Of a stretch of DNA of 51,546 nucleotides, positions 1-8,075 are shown piece by piece. Within the stretch, counting starts at the first letter, position 1, and every line of letters starts with the position of its first letter. Origin of the DNA: an uncultured Bacteroidota bacterium (GTDB lineage Bacteria > Bacteroidota > Bacteroidia > Chitinophagales > Chitinophagaceae); the NCBI GenBank assembly GCA_903875055.1, contig CAIQUX010000221.1:1-51546 (forward strand). Direction: 5' to 3'. Under the pieces are notes generated by a model, which searched no databases, was not told the origin of the DNA, and saw only the letters and a list, made by a program, of their open reading frames with translations. The translations under genes were made by a program, and so were the position numbers.

Positions 1-1
1 A

Positions 2-271
2 ATCAGTGAACATTGTATACTTCATTCAAAGTTACCTATTTGGCGACCTTCCTATTTAATTTCATCAAAAGCGAATAGCTCTGCAAACACCAGTATGGAT
101 GCTATATGGCTGAACGAATCCAAAGGCATTATTCCCTTTCTGTTATTTAATTCTGAAGAATCAATTGAAATAATAAAGGTTTGGACAGCATATTTTTCAT
201 TATTGAAGTCGAATAAAATCACTCAAACACCTAGTATAGGTAAGGTCAAGGTCCAAACGACAAGGGCATAA
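2..271 (+). CDS. C-terminal end of an unidentified protein (5' truncated by window edge)
   Basis: An open frame runs from the left edge to a TAA at 269-271 (about 89 residues) and is followed at once by a strong terminator, which supports a real gene end. The visible residues include a mixed hydrophobic stretch (GIIPFLLFNSEES) and a helical, basic tail. I do not recognise a family. It converges on the EF-G-like gene and shares the terminator with it. Confidence 0.5.
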   Translation: MSEHCILHSKLPIWRPSYLISSKANSSANTSMDAIWLNESKGIIPFLLFNSEESIEIIKVWTAYFSLLKSNKITQTPSIGKVKVQTTRA

Positions 272-310
272 AAAAAACATGCATCTTAATTTTAAGATGC
301 ATGTTTTTTT
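271..310. terminator. Bidirectional intrinsic terminator
   Basis: A perfect inverted repeat has arms AACATGCATCTTAA (276-289) and TTAAGATGCATGTT (292-305) with a two-base centre. It is flanked by A7 on the left and T7 on the right, so it can act as a stem plus U-tract in either direction. It sits between the convergent ends of the truncated left gene and the EF-G-like gene. Confidence 0.9.
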
Positions 311-343
311 TATAAAGAGGGGTTAGCTTACGCTTCAATGCCT

Positions 344-2482
344 TTAGGCATATTCCTTATCAGCCTCATGTTTGCTGTGAGTTTCTATCAGTTTGACCTG
401 TATCTCATGTGCAACTGGTGCATAGGAATCGAAGTGCATATTGAAACGCGCCCTGCCTTGTGTAAGACTACGCAGCGATGATGAATATTGATGCATTTGG
501 GATAGTGGAACTTTGGCGAGGATCTTCTGAAAATGACCTTCTGTGTCCATACCTTCCACAATGGCCATGCGCGTTTGTAAGTCACCCATGACGGCTCCTA
601 CCTGATCATCCGGACAAAGTACTTCTACTTCATAAATCGGTTCAAGTAACTTAGGATCGGCATGTGTAAAAGCATCTCTAAAGGCTTGTAAGCCGGCAAT
701 CTTGAATGAAATGTCATTACTGTCCACCGGATGCATTTTGCCATCGAAAACACTCACTCGCACGTCTCGAACATAACTTCCTGTGAGCGGACCATTCTGC
801 ATTTTTTCCATAACACCTTTCTGTATCGAAGGAAGGAATCGTGCATCAATCGCACCACCTACTATGCAATTCAGAAAGACCAGTTTGCCACCCCAATCAA
901 GCTCGACCACATCGCGACCACGCACATTTAATCCTTGAGGATCAGGCATATCTTCATACCATGGTTCGACCCTCATCCATACTTCGGCAAATTGACCAGC
1001 GCCTCCACTTTGTTTCTTATGACGATAGGTGGCATCTGCAGGTTTTTGTATGGTTTCGCGATAAGCAATCTTAGGTTTCTCAAAAGCAACATCCAGTTTA
1101 TGGATATGATCTATTTTCCATTGGATGGCCTGCAGGTGAAGTTCACCCTGGCAATGTAATAATGTCTGTTTCAATTCGGAGGAAACTTCGAAATGAACTG
1201 TTGCATCTTCTTCTTTCAATGTATGCAGCGCCTGAGACAGTTTTTCTTCATCCCCTTTATTCACAGAAGATATAGCAATTGTTACATTGGTATGAGGAAA
1301 TACGATGGGTTCTAATTCAATATTAGCACCTTTATCGTGTAGGGTATTGTTGACATGTGTTGACCGTAATTTGATAGTGGCTCCGATGTCTCCAGCTACC
1401 AATTCAGTTACCGGAATACGGTTATGCCCTTCAAGCAGAAGTAACTGATTTATTTTTTCGGTAACACCTGTATTTTCATTCACCAGTTCTGAACCAGCCT
1501 TAATCGTGCCGCTAAATACTTTGAATAAACTAAGTTCTCCGATGTGAGGCTCGATAATTGTTTTGAAAATGAAAATACAGGCCGGTCCATTCGCATCACA
1601 AGGAAGAAGACTTCCGCCGATGGTTTTTTGAGGAGGCATTTCATTGGCCGAAGGGCAAACGATATCGATAAAGCTCATCAATCGGCCGGCACCCATATTT
1701 TTTTCAGCAGAAGCACAGAACAACGGGAATATGTCATGTTTGATCATTGAACTATGTAAGCCGGCTTTCATATCCTCTTCACTCAGTTCACCCTGGTCAA
1801 AATATTTTTCCATCAAGCCTTCATCATTTGCGGCAATGGTTTCGATTAATTCTTTGTGAAGTTGATTGGCTTTTTCTTTTTCATTGTCAGGGATTGCTTT
1901 TTTTTCTGGAATGCCGCCTTCTGGACCATATTGATACATAGTCATGTTCAATACATCTACGATACTATTGAAATCTGGTCCGCAAGAAACCGGATATTGC
2001 ACGGCCACTACATTTGGCCCGAAATGTGCTTTTGCTTCACTCAGGGTGCGATCAAAATCGGCACCATCGCGATCAACCTGATTGACCACAAAGAGGGTAG
2101 GTGTTTTGAATTTGTCTGTATATTCCCAAATGACATCCGTGCCAACTTCAACACCCATGGCGGCATTGAGGACCATGACACCGGTATCGGCCACACGTAG
2201 TGCGCTGATCAGCTCACCGGAAAAGTCATCATAACCCGGGGTGTCAAGGATATTAATCTTATAATCTTTCCAGGGAATATGCATTAGGGAGGAAAAAACT
2301 GAACTCTGCCTTTCAATTTCGAGCTCATGGTAATCGCTCACAGTGTTCCTGCCTTGCACGGAACCGCGGCGTTTGGTAATACCTGCTTCAAAAAGCATGC
2401 TTTCGGCCAGGGTTGTTTTTCCGCAGCCTGCATGCCCGAGCAGGGCAATATTTTTTACATGGTTGGAATCGTATGTTGCCAT
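344..2482 (-). CDS. fusA2: EF-G paralogue (EF-G2-like translational GTPase family protein)
   Basis: 712 residues with full EF-G architecture: G domain (about 1-280), domain II, then domains III-V with the domain IV signature SGGAGQFAEV. The P-loop is intact (GHAGCGKT, 16-23), but several catalytic features deviate. Switch II reads DTPGYDD, with Tyr84 where EF-G has the catalytic His. The G4 motif is NQVD (134-137) instead of NKxD. The switch I region has SSV where EF-G has the conserved GIT. These are seen directly. They fit the Bacteroidota EF-G2 group, where a paralogue with lost GTPase activity has been reported to support translation during starvation. It is therefore probably a ribosome-binding factor rather than the housekeeping FusA. 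The leader is A/T rich with no Shine-Dalgarno. Confidence 0.88.
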   Translation of the reverse strand: MATYDSNHVKNIALLGHAGCGKTTLAESMLFEAGITKRRGSVQGRNTVSDYHELEIERQSSVFSSLMHIPWKDYKINILDTPGYDDFSGELISALRVADTGVMVLNAAMGVEVGTDVIWEYTDKFKTPTLFVVNQVDRDGADFDRTLSEAKAHFGPNVVAVQYPVSCGPDFNSIVDVLNMTMYQYGPEGGIPEKKAIPDNEKEKANQLHKELIETIAANDEGLMEKYFDQGELSEEDMKAGLHSSMIKHDIFPLFCASAEKNMGAGRLMSFIDIVCPSANEMPPQKTIGGSLLPCDANGPACIFIFKTIIEPHIGELSLFKVFSGTIKAGSELVNENTGVTEKINQLLLLEGHNRIPVTELVAGDIGATIKLRSTHVNNTLHDKGANIELEPIVFPHTNVTIAISSVNKGDEEKLSQALHTLKEEDATVHFEVSSELKQTLLHCQGELHLQAIQWKIDHIHKLDVAFEKPKIAYRETIQKPADATYRHKKQSGGAGQFAEVWMRVEPWYEDMPDPQGLNVRGRDVVELDWGGKLVFLNCIVGGAIDARFLPSIQKGVMEKMQNGPLTGSYVRDVRVSVFDGKMHPVDSNDISFKIAGLQAFRDAFTHADPKLLEPIYEVEVLCPDDQVGAVMGDLQTRMAIVEGMDTEGHFQKILAKVPLSQMHQYSSSLRSLTQGRARFNMHFDSYAPVAHEIQVKLIETHSKHEADKEYA

Positions 2483-2555
2483 AATAATATTTTTTTTGTT
2501 TTTAAAACGATGACTTACCCACTGACTTTTCTGTCAGATGAAGTCTTTAAATCCG

Positions 2556-2912
2556 CTATTTTCTGATAAAAGAATGAAATTCTTCATCAAGGTTCTTGCA
2601 GTCACCCAATTCCATGTCCAGCTTATCTTTTATTCTGTGATGCTCTACACGAGGCCCTAATTCTGGATGATGGTTAGCTTCATTCTGATGGTACTTGATT
2701 TCGTGTTTCAGATCATGGATGTTAATCAGTTGGATATGAAACTGGTTGTGAAAATGTTCGATTCCTATCAGCACATCTTTGTCTGTTTTTCCGGGTGCAA
2801 ATTGATAGAGTTCGTCTTTCATTTGGTTGATTCTGCTTCGGCATGAATCCAGTTCGTCGTGCCACTCTTTACACTCATTGAGAAGTGTCTGGTGTTGTTC
2901 TTTTGAATACAT
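2556..2912 (-). CDS. Small charged coiled-coil protein, function unknown
   Basis: 118 residues, starting at a clear ATG, with no signal peptide or membrane segment. Heptad-like spacing and high Glu/Lys/His/Gln content suggest a mostly helical, coiled-coil cytoplasmic protein. Histidines are unusually frequent in the second half (for example HHPELGPRVEHHR). It lies 73 bases upstream of the EF-G-like gene on the same strand and could be co-transcribed with it. I do not recognise a family. Confidence 0.6.
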   Translation of the reverse strand: MYSKEQHQTLLNECKEWHDELDSCRSRINQMKDELYQFAPGKTDKDVLIGIEHFHNQFHIQLINIHDLKHEIKYHQNEANHHPELGPRVEHHRIKDKLDMELGDCKNLDEEFHSFIRK

Positions 2913-3312
2913 AATTAATTTTTTTTAAGGATTTTATTATAAAAATAAGATTCATTTGACAGGATAAAGATAATGAGATTTTTTAGGAGCTATGCTACCT
3001 ATAGTCATGAAAATGGAATGATTTTTATCATATCGAAAAATGATAACATTCCTAAAAACTTATGTATTAATATCGATTGGGATTTTGTAACAGGTCAGAT
3101 TTCGCTCTGCTTCATTTGTTCTTAACAACATAATCATCGGCATGTACCGCTGTATGTTTCCAAAAGAGTTTGGTCTACCCTGAAGATTAAATGGGTATAA
3201 TATCAGCAAACAAACAATGAAATTAATTTTTTGGTAGTATGAAAAGGCTAATTATAACGTTTTAAGCTTCAAATGAAGGGCTGAAAACTAACAATCCATT
3301 GGCAAGTATGCT
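2913..3312. other. 400-base non-coding gap containing one copy of a dispersed repeat and a hairpin
   Basis: No convincing gene is seen. The gap holds an imperfect hairpin at 3015-3052 (GGAATG...TATCAT / ATGATAACATTCC) and, at about 3060-3235, a sequence clearly related to one at about 31190-31362 (see repeat entries). Confidence 0.5.
3060..3235. repeat. Dispersed intergenic repeat, copy 1
   Basis: This stretch aligns almost without gaps to 31190-31362 in the same orientation. Shared blocks include CTGCTTCATTTGTTCT, CATCGGCAT, TCCAAAAGAGTT and ATGGG. Identity by eye is roughly 65-70 percent over about 170 bases. Both copies lie in intergenic gaps. On the reverse strand both carry a stop-broken frame ending in related peptides (LFWKHTAVHADDYVVKNK versus LFWIHSLTNADGYVFQNK, each followed by a stop), so it may be the remnant of a short gene. 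Confidence 0.6.
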
Positions 3313-4836
3313 TTATATGAGGACTTCGCCTGTCATTTCCTTAGGAATGTCTAGTCCCATGAATGTAAGTATGGTTGGCGCGATATCACCAAGCTTACCG
3401 TTTTTTACTTTACCCTGGAAATCGTTGGAGATGATGAAGAAAGGAACAGGGTTTAACGTATGAGCCGTATTTGGTGTCCCATCTTCATTGATCATATAAT
3501 CACTATTGCCATGATCCGCTGTCAGGAAAATGGTATAGTCCTTTTCAAGTGCCAGGTGAACAATGCGCTCAACGCAGGTGTCCACTGTTTCAACGGCTTT
3601 CATAACGGCATTCCAGACTCCTGTATGTCCCACCATATCTGCATTGGCAAAATTGAGACAGATGAAATCAGCGCTTCTGCTTTCTATTTCTGGGAGGAGC
3701 GCTTCGGTCAATTCAAAGGCACTCATTTCTGGCTTGAGGTCGTAGGTGGCCACCTCTTTTGGCGAAGGACACATGATGCGCCTTTCGCCAGAAAATTCCT
3801 TTTCCCTGCCACCACTAAAAAAGAAAGTTACATGGGGATATTTTTCTGTTTCGGCGATACGTATCTGTGTCTTGTTATTTTTTTCAAGCACCTCACCTAA
3901 GGTGTTTTTCAGATCATCATTGGTAAAAATAGTACGCACATTGCGGAAGGACTTATCGTATTCCGTCATGGTAGTATAAAACAGTGATAATGGTTTCATT
4001 CCATGTTCGGGATAAGCGTGTTGTGTCAAGACTTCAGTAATTTCACGGCATCGATCTGTGCGGAAATTGAAGCATAGTACCGCATCACCTTCGCTTATTT
4101 TAGATAATGCATTACCATCTGTACCCGCGCAAATCAACGGCTTTAAAAATTCATCAGTCATGCCAGATGCATAAGCTTCTTCTATGCTTTGCAGCAGATC
4201 AGTGGTTTTTGTGCCAACACCATTGACCATAGCATCATACGCAATCTTGACACGTTCCCATCGTTTGTCGCGGTCCATGGCATAATACCGGCCTGTGACG
4301 CTGGCAATGGCGCCTGTCGTTTTGTTCAAATGCTCCTGAAGGTCCTGTATAAAACCATGACCGCTTTTAGGGTCTGTATCACGTCCATCAGTAAATACAT
4401 GAATCATGACCTTTTTTATTTCTTCTTCATGGCAAATGGTACAAATCGACTTGAGGTGCTCTATATGGGAATGAACTCCACCATCGCTTAACAGCCCTAT
4501 AAGATGCAATGTCTTATCATTTGTTTTAGCGTAGTTCAGGGTCTCAGTAAAAGCGGAATTCAACTTTAACTCTCCATCCCGGATAGCGACATTGATTCGC
4601 TGTAATTCCTGATAGACGATTCGGCCTGCACCGATATTCAGATGCCCCACTTCACTGTTTCCCATTTGACCTTCAGGAAGTCCAACGAGTTCGCCGCAGG
4701 TGATTAGTTCCGAATTGGGATATTGCTGATAAAGGGATTTGACAAAGGGTACATGCGCATGTTGTATAGCATCAGAAGTTTTGATTTGCCCGTGTCCCCA
4801 TCCATCCATGATGATGAGTAAGCTCTTTTTTGACAT
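3313..4836 (-). CDS. gpmI: 2,3-bisphosphoglycerate-independent phosphoglycerate mutase
   Basis: 507 residues, the usual length for iPGM, the cytoplasmic glycolytic enzyme that interconverts 3- and 2-phosphoglycerate using Mn2+. Family signatures are visible: the N-terminal metal site MDGWGHG, the phosphoserine region GQMGNSEVGHLNIGAGR, the insertion-domain HVFTDGRDTDPKSG, and the C-terminal metal site TADHGN with a later NTAHTLNPVPF block. The ATG at 4836 lies five bases downstream of a perfect -7 box (TATTTTTG, 4849-4842 on the minus strand), suggesting a leaderless mRNA. It is divergent from the DUF4783 gene. Confidence 0.96.
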   Translation of the reverse strand: MSKKSLLIIMDGWGHGQIKTSDAIQHAHVPFVKSLYQQYPNSELITCGELVGLPEGQMGNSEVGHLNIGAGRIVYQELQRINVAIRDGELKLNSAFTETLNYAKTNDKTLHLIGLLSDGGVHSHIEHLKSICTICHEEEIKKVMIHVFTDGRDTDPKSGHGFIQDLQEHLNKTTGAIASVTGRYYAMDRDKRWERVKIAYDAMVNGVGTKTTDLLQSIEEAYASGMTDEFLKPLICAGTDGNALSKISEGDAVLCFNFRTDRCREITEVLTQHAYPEHGMKPLSLFYTTMTEYDKSFRNVRTIFTNDDLKNTLGEVLEKNNKTQIRIAETEKYPHVTFFFSGGREKEFSGERRIMCPSPKEVATYDLKPEMSAFELTEALLPEIESRSADFICLNFANADMVGHTGVWNAVMKAVETVDTCVERIVHLALEKDYTIFLTADHGNSDYMINEDGTPNTAHTLNPVPFFIISNDFQGKVKNGKLGDIAPTILTFMGLDIPKEMTGEVLI

Positions 4837-4841
4837 AATTG

Positions 4842-4849
4842 CAAAAATA
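4842..4849 (-). promoter_or_regulatory. -7 promoter box of gpmI
   Basis: TATTTTTG on the minus strand matches the Bacteroidota TAnnTTTG element exactly and ends five bases before the gpmI ATG. No TTG is seen at the usual -33 distance. Confidence 0.55.
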
Positions 4850-4887
4850 CTGTAATCTTTGTAGTAAACTTGTGGTAAATAGCAAAC

Positions 4888-5310
4888 TTGATTTTTAGAG
4901 GTAAAATATCTTCAAGCCAGCAGTGGAGCAAACATTTATTATGTTTATTTTTTTTTGTATTCGCTGAGCTTTCTGTGTTCGCACAATCAAATCTGCCGGA
5001 CATAGGGAATGCTATTAAATTGGGCGATGCGAAGTTGCTCGGTTCATATTTTGATAAACAGATCGACCTTGGTTTTTCAGACAAAACCTACACATATAAC
5101 AAGCTACGGGCCGAAGAGGTCATTCAGAGATTCTTTACGAAGGTAGAGCCTACTAATTTTGTAAATGTGCAACGCGGTACATCAAGCTCAAACAATACTA
5201 CATTTACGATCAGTAACATGACCAGCAGCAAGGGTATTTATAAAGTCTATATGTTTTTTATTCAGAAAAATGGCCAGTTTGTACTCCGCGAGTTGAGGTT
5301 TGAGAAGTAG
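4888..5310 (+). CDS. DUF4783 family secreted/periplasmic protein
   Basis: 140 residues. The only start giving a full signal peptide is TTG at 4888, because an in-frame TAA lies just upstream and no ATG exists before the hydrophobic core (CLFFFVFAELSVFA then Q). The mature part has an NTF2-like/cystatin-like alpha+beta pattern (IGNAIKLGDAKLLGSYFDKQ...QRFFTKVEP...YKVYMFFIQKNGQFVLREL) typical of DUF4783, which in Bacteroidota usually sits directly upstream of nadC, as here. A possible promoter (TTG at 4830-4832, 20 bases, TAATCTTTG) overlaps the divergent gpmI start. Molecular function is unknown. Confidence 0.8.
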   Translation: MIFRGKISSSQQWSKHLLCLFFFVFAELSVFAQSNLPDIGNAIKLGDAKLLGSYFDKQIDLGFSDKTYTYNKLRAEEVIQRFFTKVEPTNFVNVQRGTSSSNNTTFTISNMTSSKGIYKVYMFFIQKNGQFVLRELRFEK

Positions 5311-5344
5311 TTATTATTTCTTTCCGGCTTCAGCATGTATTCCT

Positions 5345-5352
5345 TACTTTTG
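5345..5352 (+). promoter_or_regulatory. -7 promoter box of nadC
   Basis: TACTTTTG is a perfect TAnnTTTG box ending four bases before the nadC ATG (5357). If transcription starts at the usual distance, the mRNA begins at or within a base or two of the start codon. Confidence 0.55.
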
Positions 5353-5356
5353 AGAC

Positions 5357-6193
5357 ATGAATTTTTATGAATTTATTCGTACAGCACTGGAAGAAGATAT
5401 ACAGGAAGGAGATCATTCGACGCTTGCTTGTATAGCCGCCAACAAAAAAGGGAAAGCCATTCTTAAGATAAAGGAAAATGGTATCCTGGCAGGCGTTGAG
5501 ATCGCACAACAGATATTCAGTTATATCGAACCGGAGAGTACGATAACTATTTTCAAGAAGGATGGTGAAAAAGTACACGCAGGCGAAATCGCCTTTGAGG
5601 TGAATGCAACTGTTCATACTATCTTAAAAGCCGAAAGGCTTGTGCTCAATATCATGCAACGAATGAGCGGTATTGCGAGTCTGACCAACCGATATGTTGA
5701 ACAGATAAATAGTTTTCCTGCAAAAATATTGGATACCAGAAAGACAACACCCAATTTCAGATGGTTTGAGAAACGGGCCGTTGTCATTGGCGGCGGACAT
5801 AATCATCGGTTTGGTTTGTATGATATGATCATGCTCAAAGATAATCATATCGATTATTGCGGTGATATTGAAAAGGCAATTGATAAAGCGAATGAATATC
5901 TGACGGCCAAGAATCTTTCGTTGAAAATTGAAGTAGAAGCACGCACTCTCGATGATGTCAGAGCCATCGTCGCGCATGGCGGTATCCATCGTATCATGTT
6001 AGATAATTTCAGTCCAGAGACACTGACCGAAGCGCTGCAAATCATTGATCATAAATTTGAGACCGAAGCCAGTGGAGGTATCACCCTTGAAACTATAGCC
6101 GACTTCGCCCGAACCGGCGTCGATTTTATTTCGGCTGGGGCCATCATTCATCACGCAGTGAGTATGGACCTAAGTTTAAAAGCTTTGATGTAA
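5357..6193 (+). CDS. nadC: Nicotinate-nucleotide pyrophosphorylase (carboxylating), quinolinate phosphoribosyltransferase
   Basis: 278 residues, normal NadC length. It converts quinolinate plus PRPP to nicotinate mononucleotide in NAD synthesis. Motifs: EEDIQEGDHST at the N-terminus, the substrate-binding LNIMQRMSGIAS, the PRPP-site core ILDTRKTTPNFR, then KDNHI, EVEARTLDD and the barrel end ASGGITLETIADFARTGVDFISAGA. It is the first gene of a tight run (nadC, lipid kinase, SUI1, lipoprotein); the next gene begins one base after its stop. A perfect -7 box ends four bases upstream. Confidence 0.96.
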   Translation: MNFYEFIRTALEEDIQEGDHSTLACIAANKKGKAILKIKENGILAGVEIAQQIFSYIEPESTITIFKKDGEKVHAGEIAFEVNATVHTILKAERLVLNIMQRMSGIASLTNRYVEQINSFPAKILDTRKTTPNFRWFEKRAVVIGGGHNHRFGLYDMIMLKDNHIDYCGDIEKAIDKANEYLTAKNLSLKIEVEARTLDDVRAIVAHGGIHRIMLDNFSPETLTEALQIIDHKFETEASGGITLETIADFARTGVDFISAGAIIHHAVSMDLSLKALM

Positions 6194-6194
6194 C

Positions 6195-7082
6195 ATGAAA
6201 GAAGCTGTCTTTTTTATTGTCAATGCACGCATCGGTGAACATAAGATCAGTTTGTTGAAAGATTCGGTACTGCGTTCGATGAAGCATCAGAAAAATGAGA
6301 TCCATATCACCGAATACGGTGGTCATGCGACAAAACTGGCGAAAGAGGCCTTGTCATCAGGATACAAAACGATCGTGGCAGTCGGTGGTGATGGCACCGT
6401 CAATGAAGTAGTGCAGGTGATTGCATCCACTTCAGCTACACTAGGCATAGTGCCTACAGGTTCAGGTAACGGATTAGCCCGTCATTGTTCAATACCGTTG
6501 AACATCCCCGATGCCGTGCAATTAATCGCCGATGGCAAAAGCGTCAGTATTGATTTAGGTAAAGCCAATGATGTCTTTTTTATCAGTAATGCCGGTGTAG
6601 GGTTTGATGCCTGTGTTTGCAATGCCATCAAGCAAACCAAGAGCCGCGGATTGAAAATGTATATCCAACACGTCATACGTCATTACTTCTCCTATCAGGC
6701 AGATACCTATTGCATTCAGACAGATAAGGAGACACTTACTGAAAAGGCCTTCTTTCTGAATATCGCCAATGGAAAAGAATTCGGTTATGGTTTTGAAATT
6801 GCTCCGGAGGCAACCCTTCAGGATGGTATGCTGGATCTGATATTGGTAAAAAAAATAAACATTTGGAACGGATTCAGATTTGTGTTGGATGGCTGGAGAA
6901 AAAAACTGACCACCAATAAAAATTGCATTTATATTCGAGCAAAAAAAATACACATTACTGGAAGTCAGCTTCAATATTTTCAAACCGACGGCGATGCACA
7001 CGATTGTAACGGACAATGTGATATCGAAGTGTTGCCAAAGGCATTGAAGTTGATCGTTTCACAACATATTGAATCTTTATAA
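6195..7082 (+). CDS. YegS/diacylglycerol kinase family lipid kinase
   Basis: 295 residues with the DAGK catalytic domain: the nucleotide-binding loop AVGGDGTVNEVV (about 62-73), followed by GIVPTGSGNGLARH (about 85-98). A C-terminal beta-sandwich contains the usual glycine/acid-rich segment LQDGMLDLILV. It probably phosphorylates diacylglycerol or another lipid (YegS/BmrU/DgkB group) at the inner membrane face. The start is one base after the nadC stop, which indicates an operon. The exact lipid substrate cannot be told. Confidence 0.88.
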   Translation: MKEAVFFIVNARIGEHKISLLKDSVLRSMKHQKNEIHITEYGGHATKLAKEALSSGYKTIVAVGGDGTVNEVVQVIASTSATLGIVPTGSGNGLARHCSIPLNIPDAVQLIADGKSVSIDLGKANDVFFISNAGVGFDACVCNAIKQTKSRGLKMYIQHVIRHYFSYQADTYCIQTDKETLTEKAFFLNIANGKEFGYGFEIAPEATLQDGMLDLILVKKINIWNGFRFVLDGWRKKLTTNKNCIYIRAKKIHITGSQLQYFQTDGDAHDCNGQCDIEVLPKALKLIVSQHIESL

Positions 7083-7089
7083 GTACGCG

Positions 7090-7422
7090 ATGAATAAGAA
7101 AAAAATATTTACTGGTGGATTGGTCTTCTCAACCAACCCGGATGCCTTTAAAGAGGAAGAATTCGAAGAGCAGGAAACCCTGCTTCCCGAACAACAACAA
7201 TTGAAAGTGACACTCGATAGCAAACATCGTGCTGGCAAAGTAGTGACCCTCATCACAGGTTTTATCGGTAAGCAGGAAGACCTTGAAATACTCGGAAAAA
7301 ACCTTAAAACAAAATGTGGTACAGGAGGCTCGGCCAAAGATGCACAGATCATCATTCAGGGTGATTATAAAGCCAAAGTTGTGCAACTGCTTCAGCAATT
7401 AAAGTATAAAGTAAAAATCTAA
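7090..7422 (+). CDS. SUI1/eIF1-like translation factor (YciH family)
   Basis: 110 residues from ATG 7090. A TTG further upstream (7069) would overlap the preceding gene and adds nothing conserved. The C-terminal two-thirds is a SUI1 domain: KVVTLITGFIG, then KTKCGTGGSAKDAQIIIQGD, the glycine-rich loop and IQGD motif typical of eIF1/YciH. The N-terminal 40 residues are acidic and probably disordered, as in bacterial YciH proteins. The role is presumably at the ribosomal P site or in start selection; it is not essential where tested in other bacteria. It is in the nadC operon. Confidence 0.88.
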   Translation: MNKKKIFTGGLVFSTNPDAFKEEEFEEQETLLPEQQQLKVTLDSKHRAGKVVTLITGFIGKQEDLEILGKNLKTKCGTGGSAKDAQIIIQGDYKAKVVQLLQQLKYKVKI

Positions 7423-7437
7423 TCATATTCTCTCTCT

Positions 7438-8010
7438 ATGTATAAATTGAATAGTATCACTTTGTTTCTTCTCCTTACTTTGTTCGTTTCCGCTTGCGGT
7501 ACTAAGAAAGTGTATGATGGCGATTCATTGATGAACTACCCGGATGTAGCTATGATTTTCAAAGAAAATGTTGAGCCTTATCAAACGGCGCCTTACACAT
7601 TCAAACTGATGACCATCGAAAACGGTAAGAAGGATTCCGGTTTTCTCAAAGCAAAAGATGTGGATTGGGACGCATTAAAAGCACCGTTTCTGAAAGCTAA
7701 CTTGCATCAGAGAAAACTAGATAAGCATTATAATATCAATGTGTTTATCGACACGATTTATAATAAGATGACTTTGCTCCTGACCGCCATCGATCCGAAA
7801 GATATCACGGCCAAAATGAGTATCACGGCCAAGACATCAGACAATAAGATCATGACCTTATATGCCGAAACCAGAGACGCGGGATTCTTCGCCACAACAG
7901 AATACAAACTGTTATTTGTCAATAAAAAAACGTTGCAAGTGCAAGAGACAAAAAAATATCCTTTCATGGATACAAAACGTAAGGTGCAGACACTCACGTT
8001 CCTGAACTAA
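7438..8010 (+). CDS. Lipoprotein, function unknown
   Basis: 190 residues beginning with a lipoprotein signal: hydrophobic core LFLLLTLFVSA followed by the lipobox cysteine in VSACG. The mature protein is lysine-rich with alternating beta-strand-like segments (MTLLLTAID, KMSITAKTSDNKIMTLYAETRD, EYKLLFVNKKTLQVQETKKYPF). No family is recognised. It is 15 bases downstream of the SUI1 gene and likely shares its transcript; uvrC follows with its own -7 box. Confidence 0.7.
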   Translation: MYKLNSITLFLLLTLFVSACGTKKVYDGDSLMNYPDVAMIFKENVEPYQTAPYTFKLMTIENGKKDSGFLKAKDVDWDALKAPFLKANLHQRKLDKHYNINVFIDTIYNKMTLLLTAIDPKDITAKMSITAKTSDNKIMTLYAETRDAGFFATTEYKLLFVNKKTLQVQETKKYPFMDTKRKVQTLTFLN

Positions 8011-8062
8011 GAGTATCTGTCCGCTGATTTTTATTTACAAATTACAATAGGTATAAACTTCT

Positions 8063-8070
8063 TATTTTCG
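8063..8070 (+). promoter_or_regulatory. Probable -7 box of uvrC
   Basis: TATTTTCG (one mismatch to TAnnTTTG) ends five bases before the GTG start of uvrC. The same TTCG variant appears upstream of asnB, parD and tex in this window. Confidence 0.4.
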
Positions 8071-8075
8071 CATCC

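Noticed and set aside
1856-2200. Plus-strand 114-codon frame inside the EF-G-like gene
   Set aside because: Lies wholly antisense to a well-supported gene and has low-complexity, non-family-like composition.
2522-2537. CTGAC/GTCAG hairpin upstream of the EF-G-like gene
   Set aside because: A five-base stem is too short to separate from chance, and it has no U-tract.
4704-5084. Minus-strand frame spanning the gpmI/DUF4783 divergent region
   Set aside because: Overlaps two supported genes and their promoters; no signature or start support.
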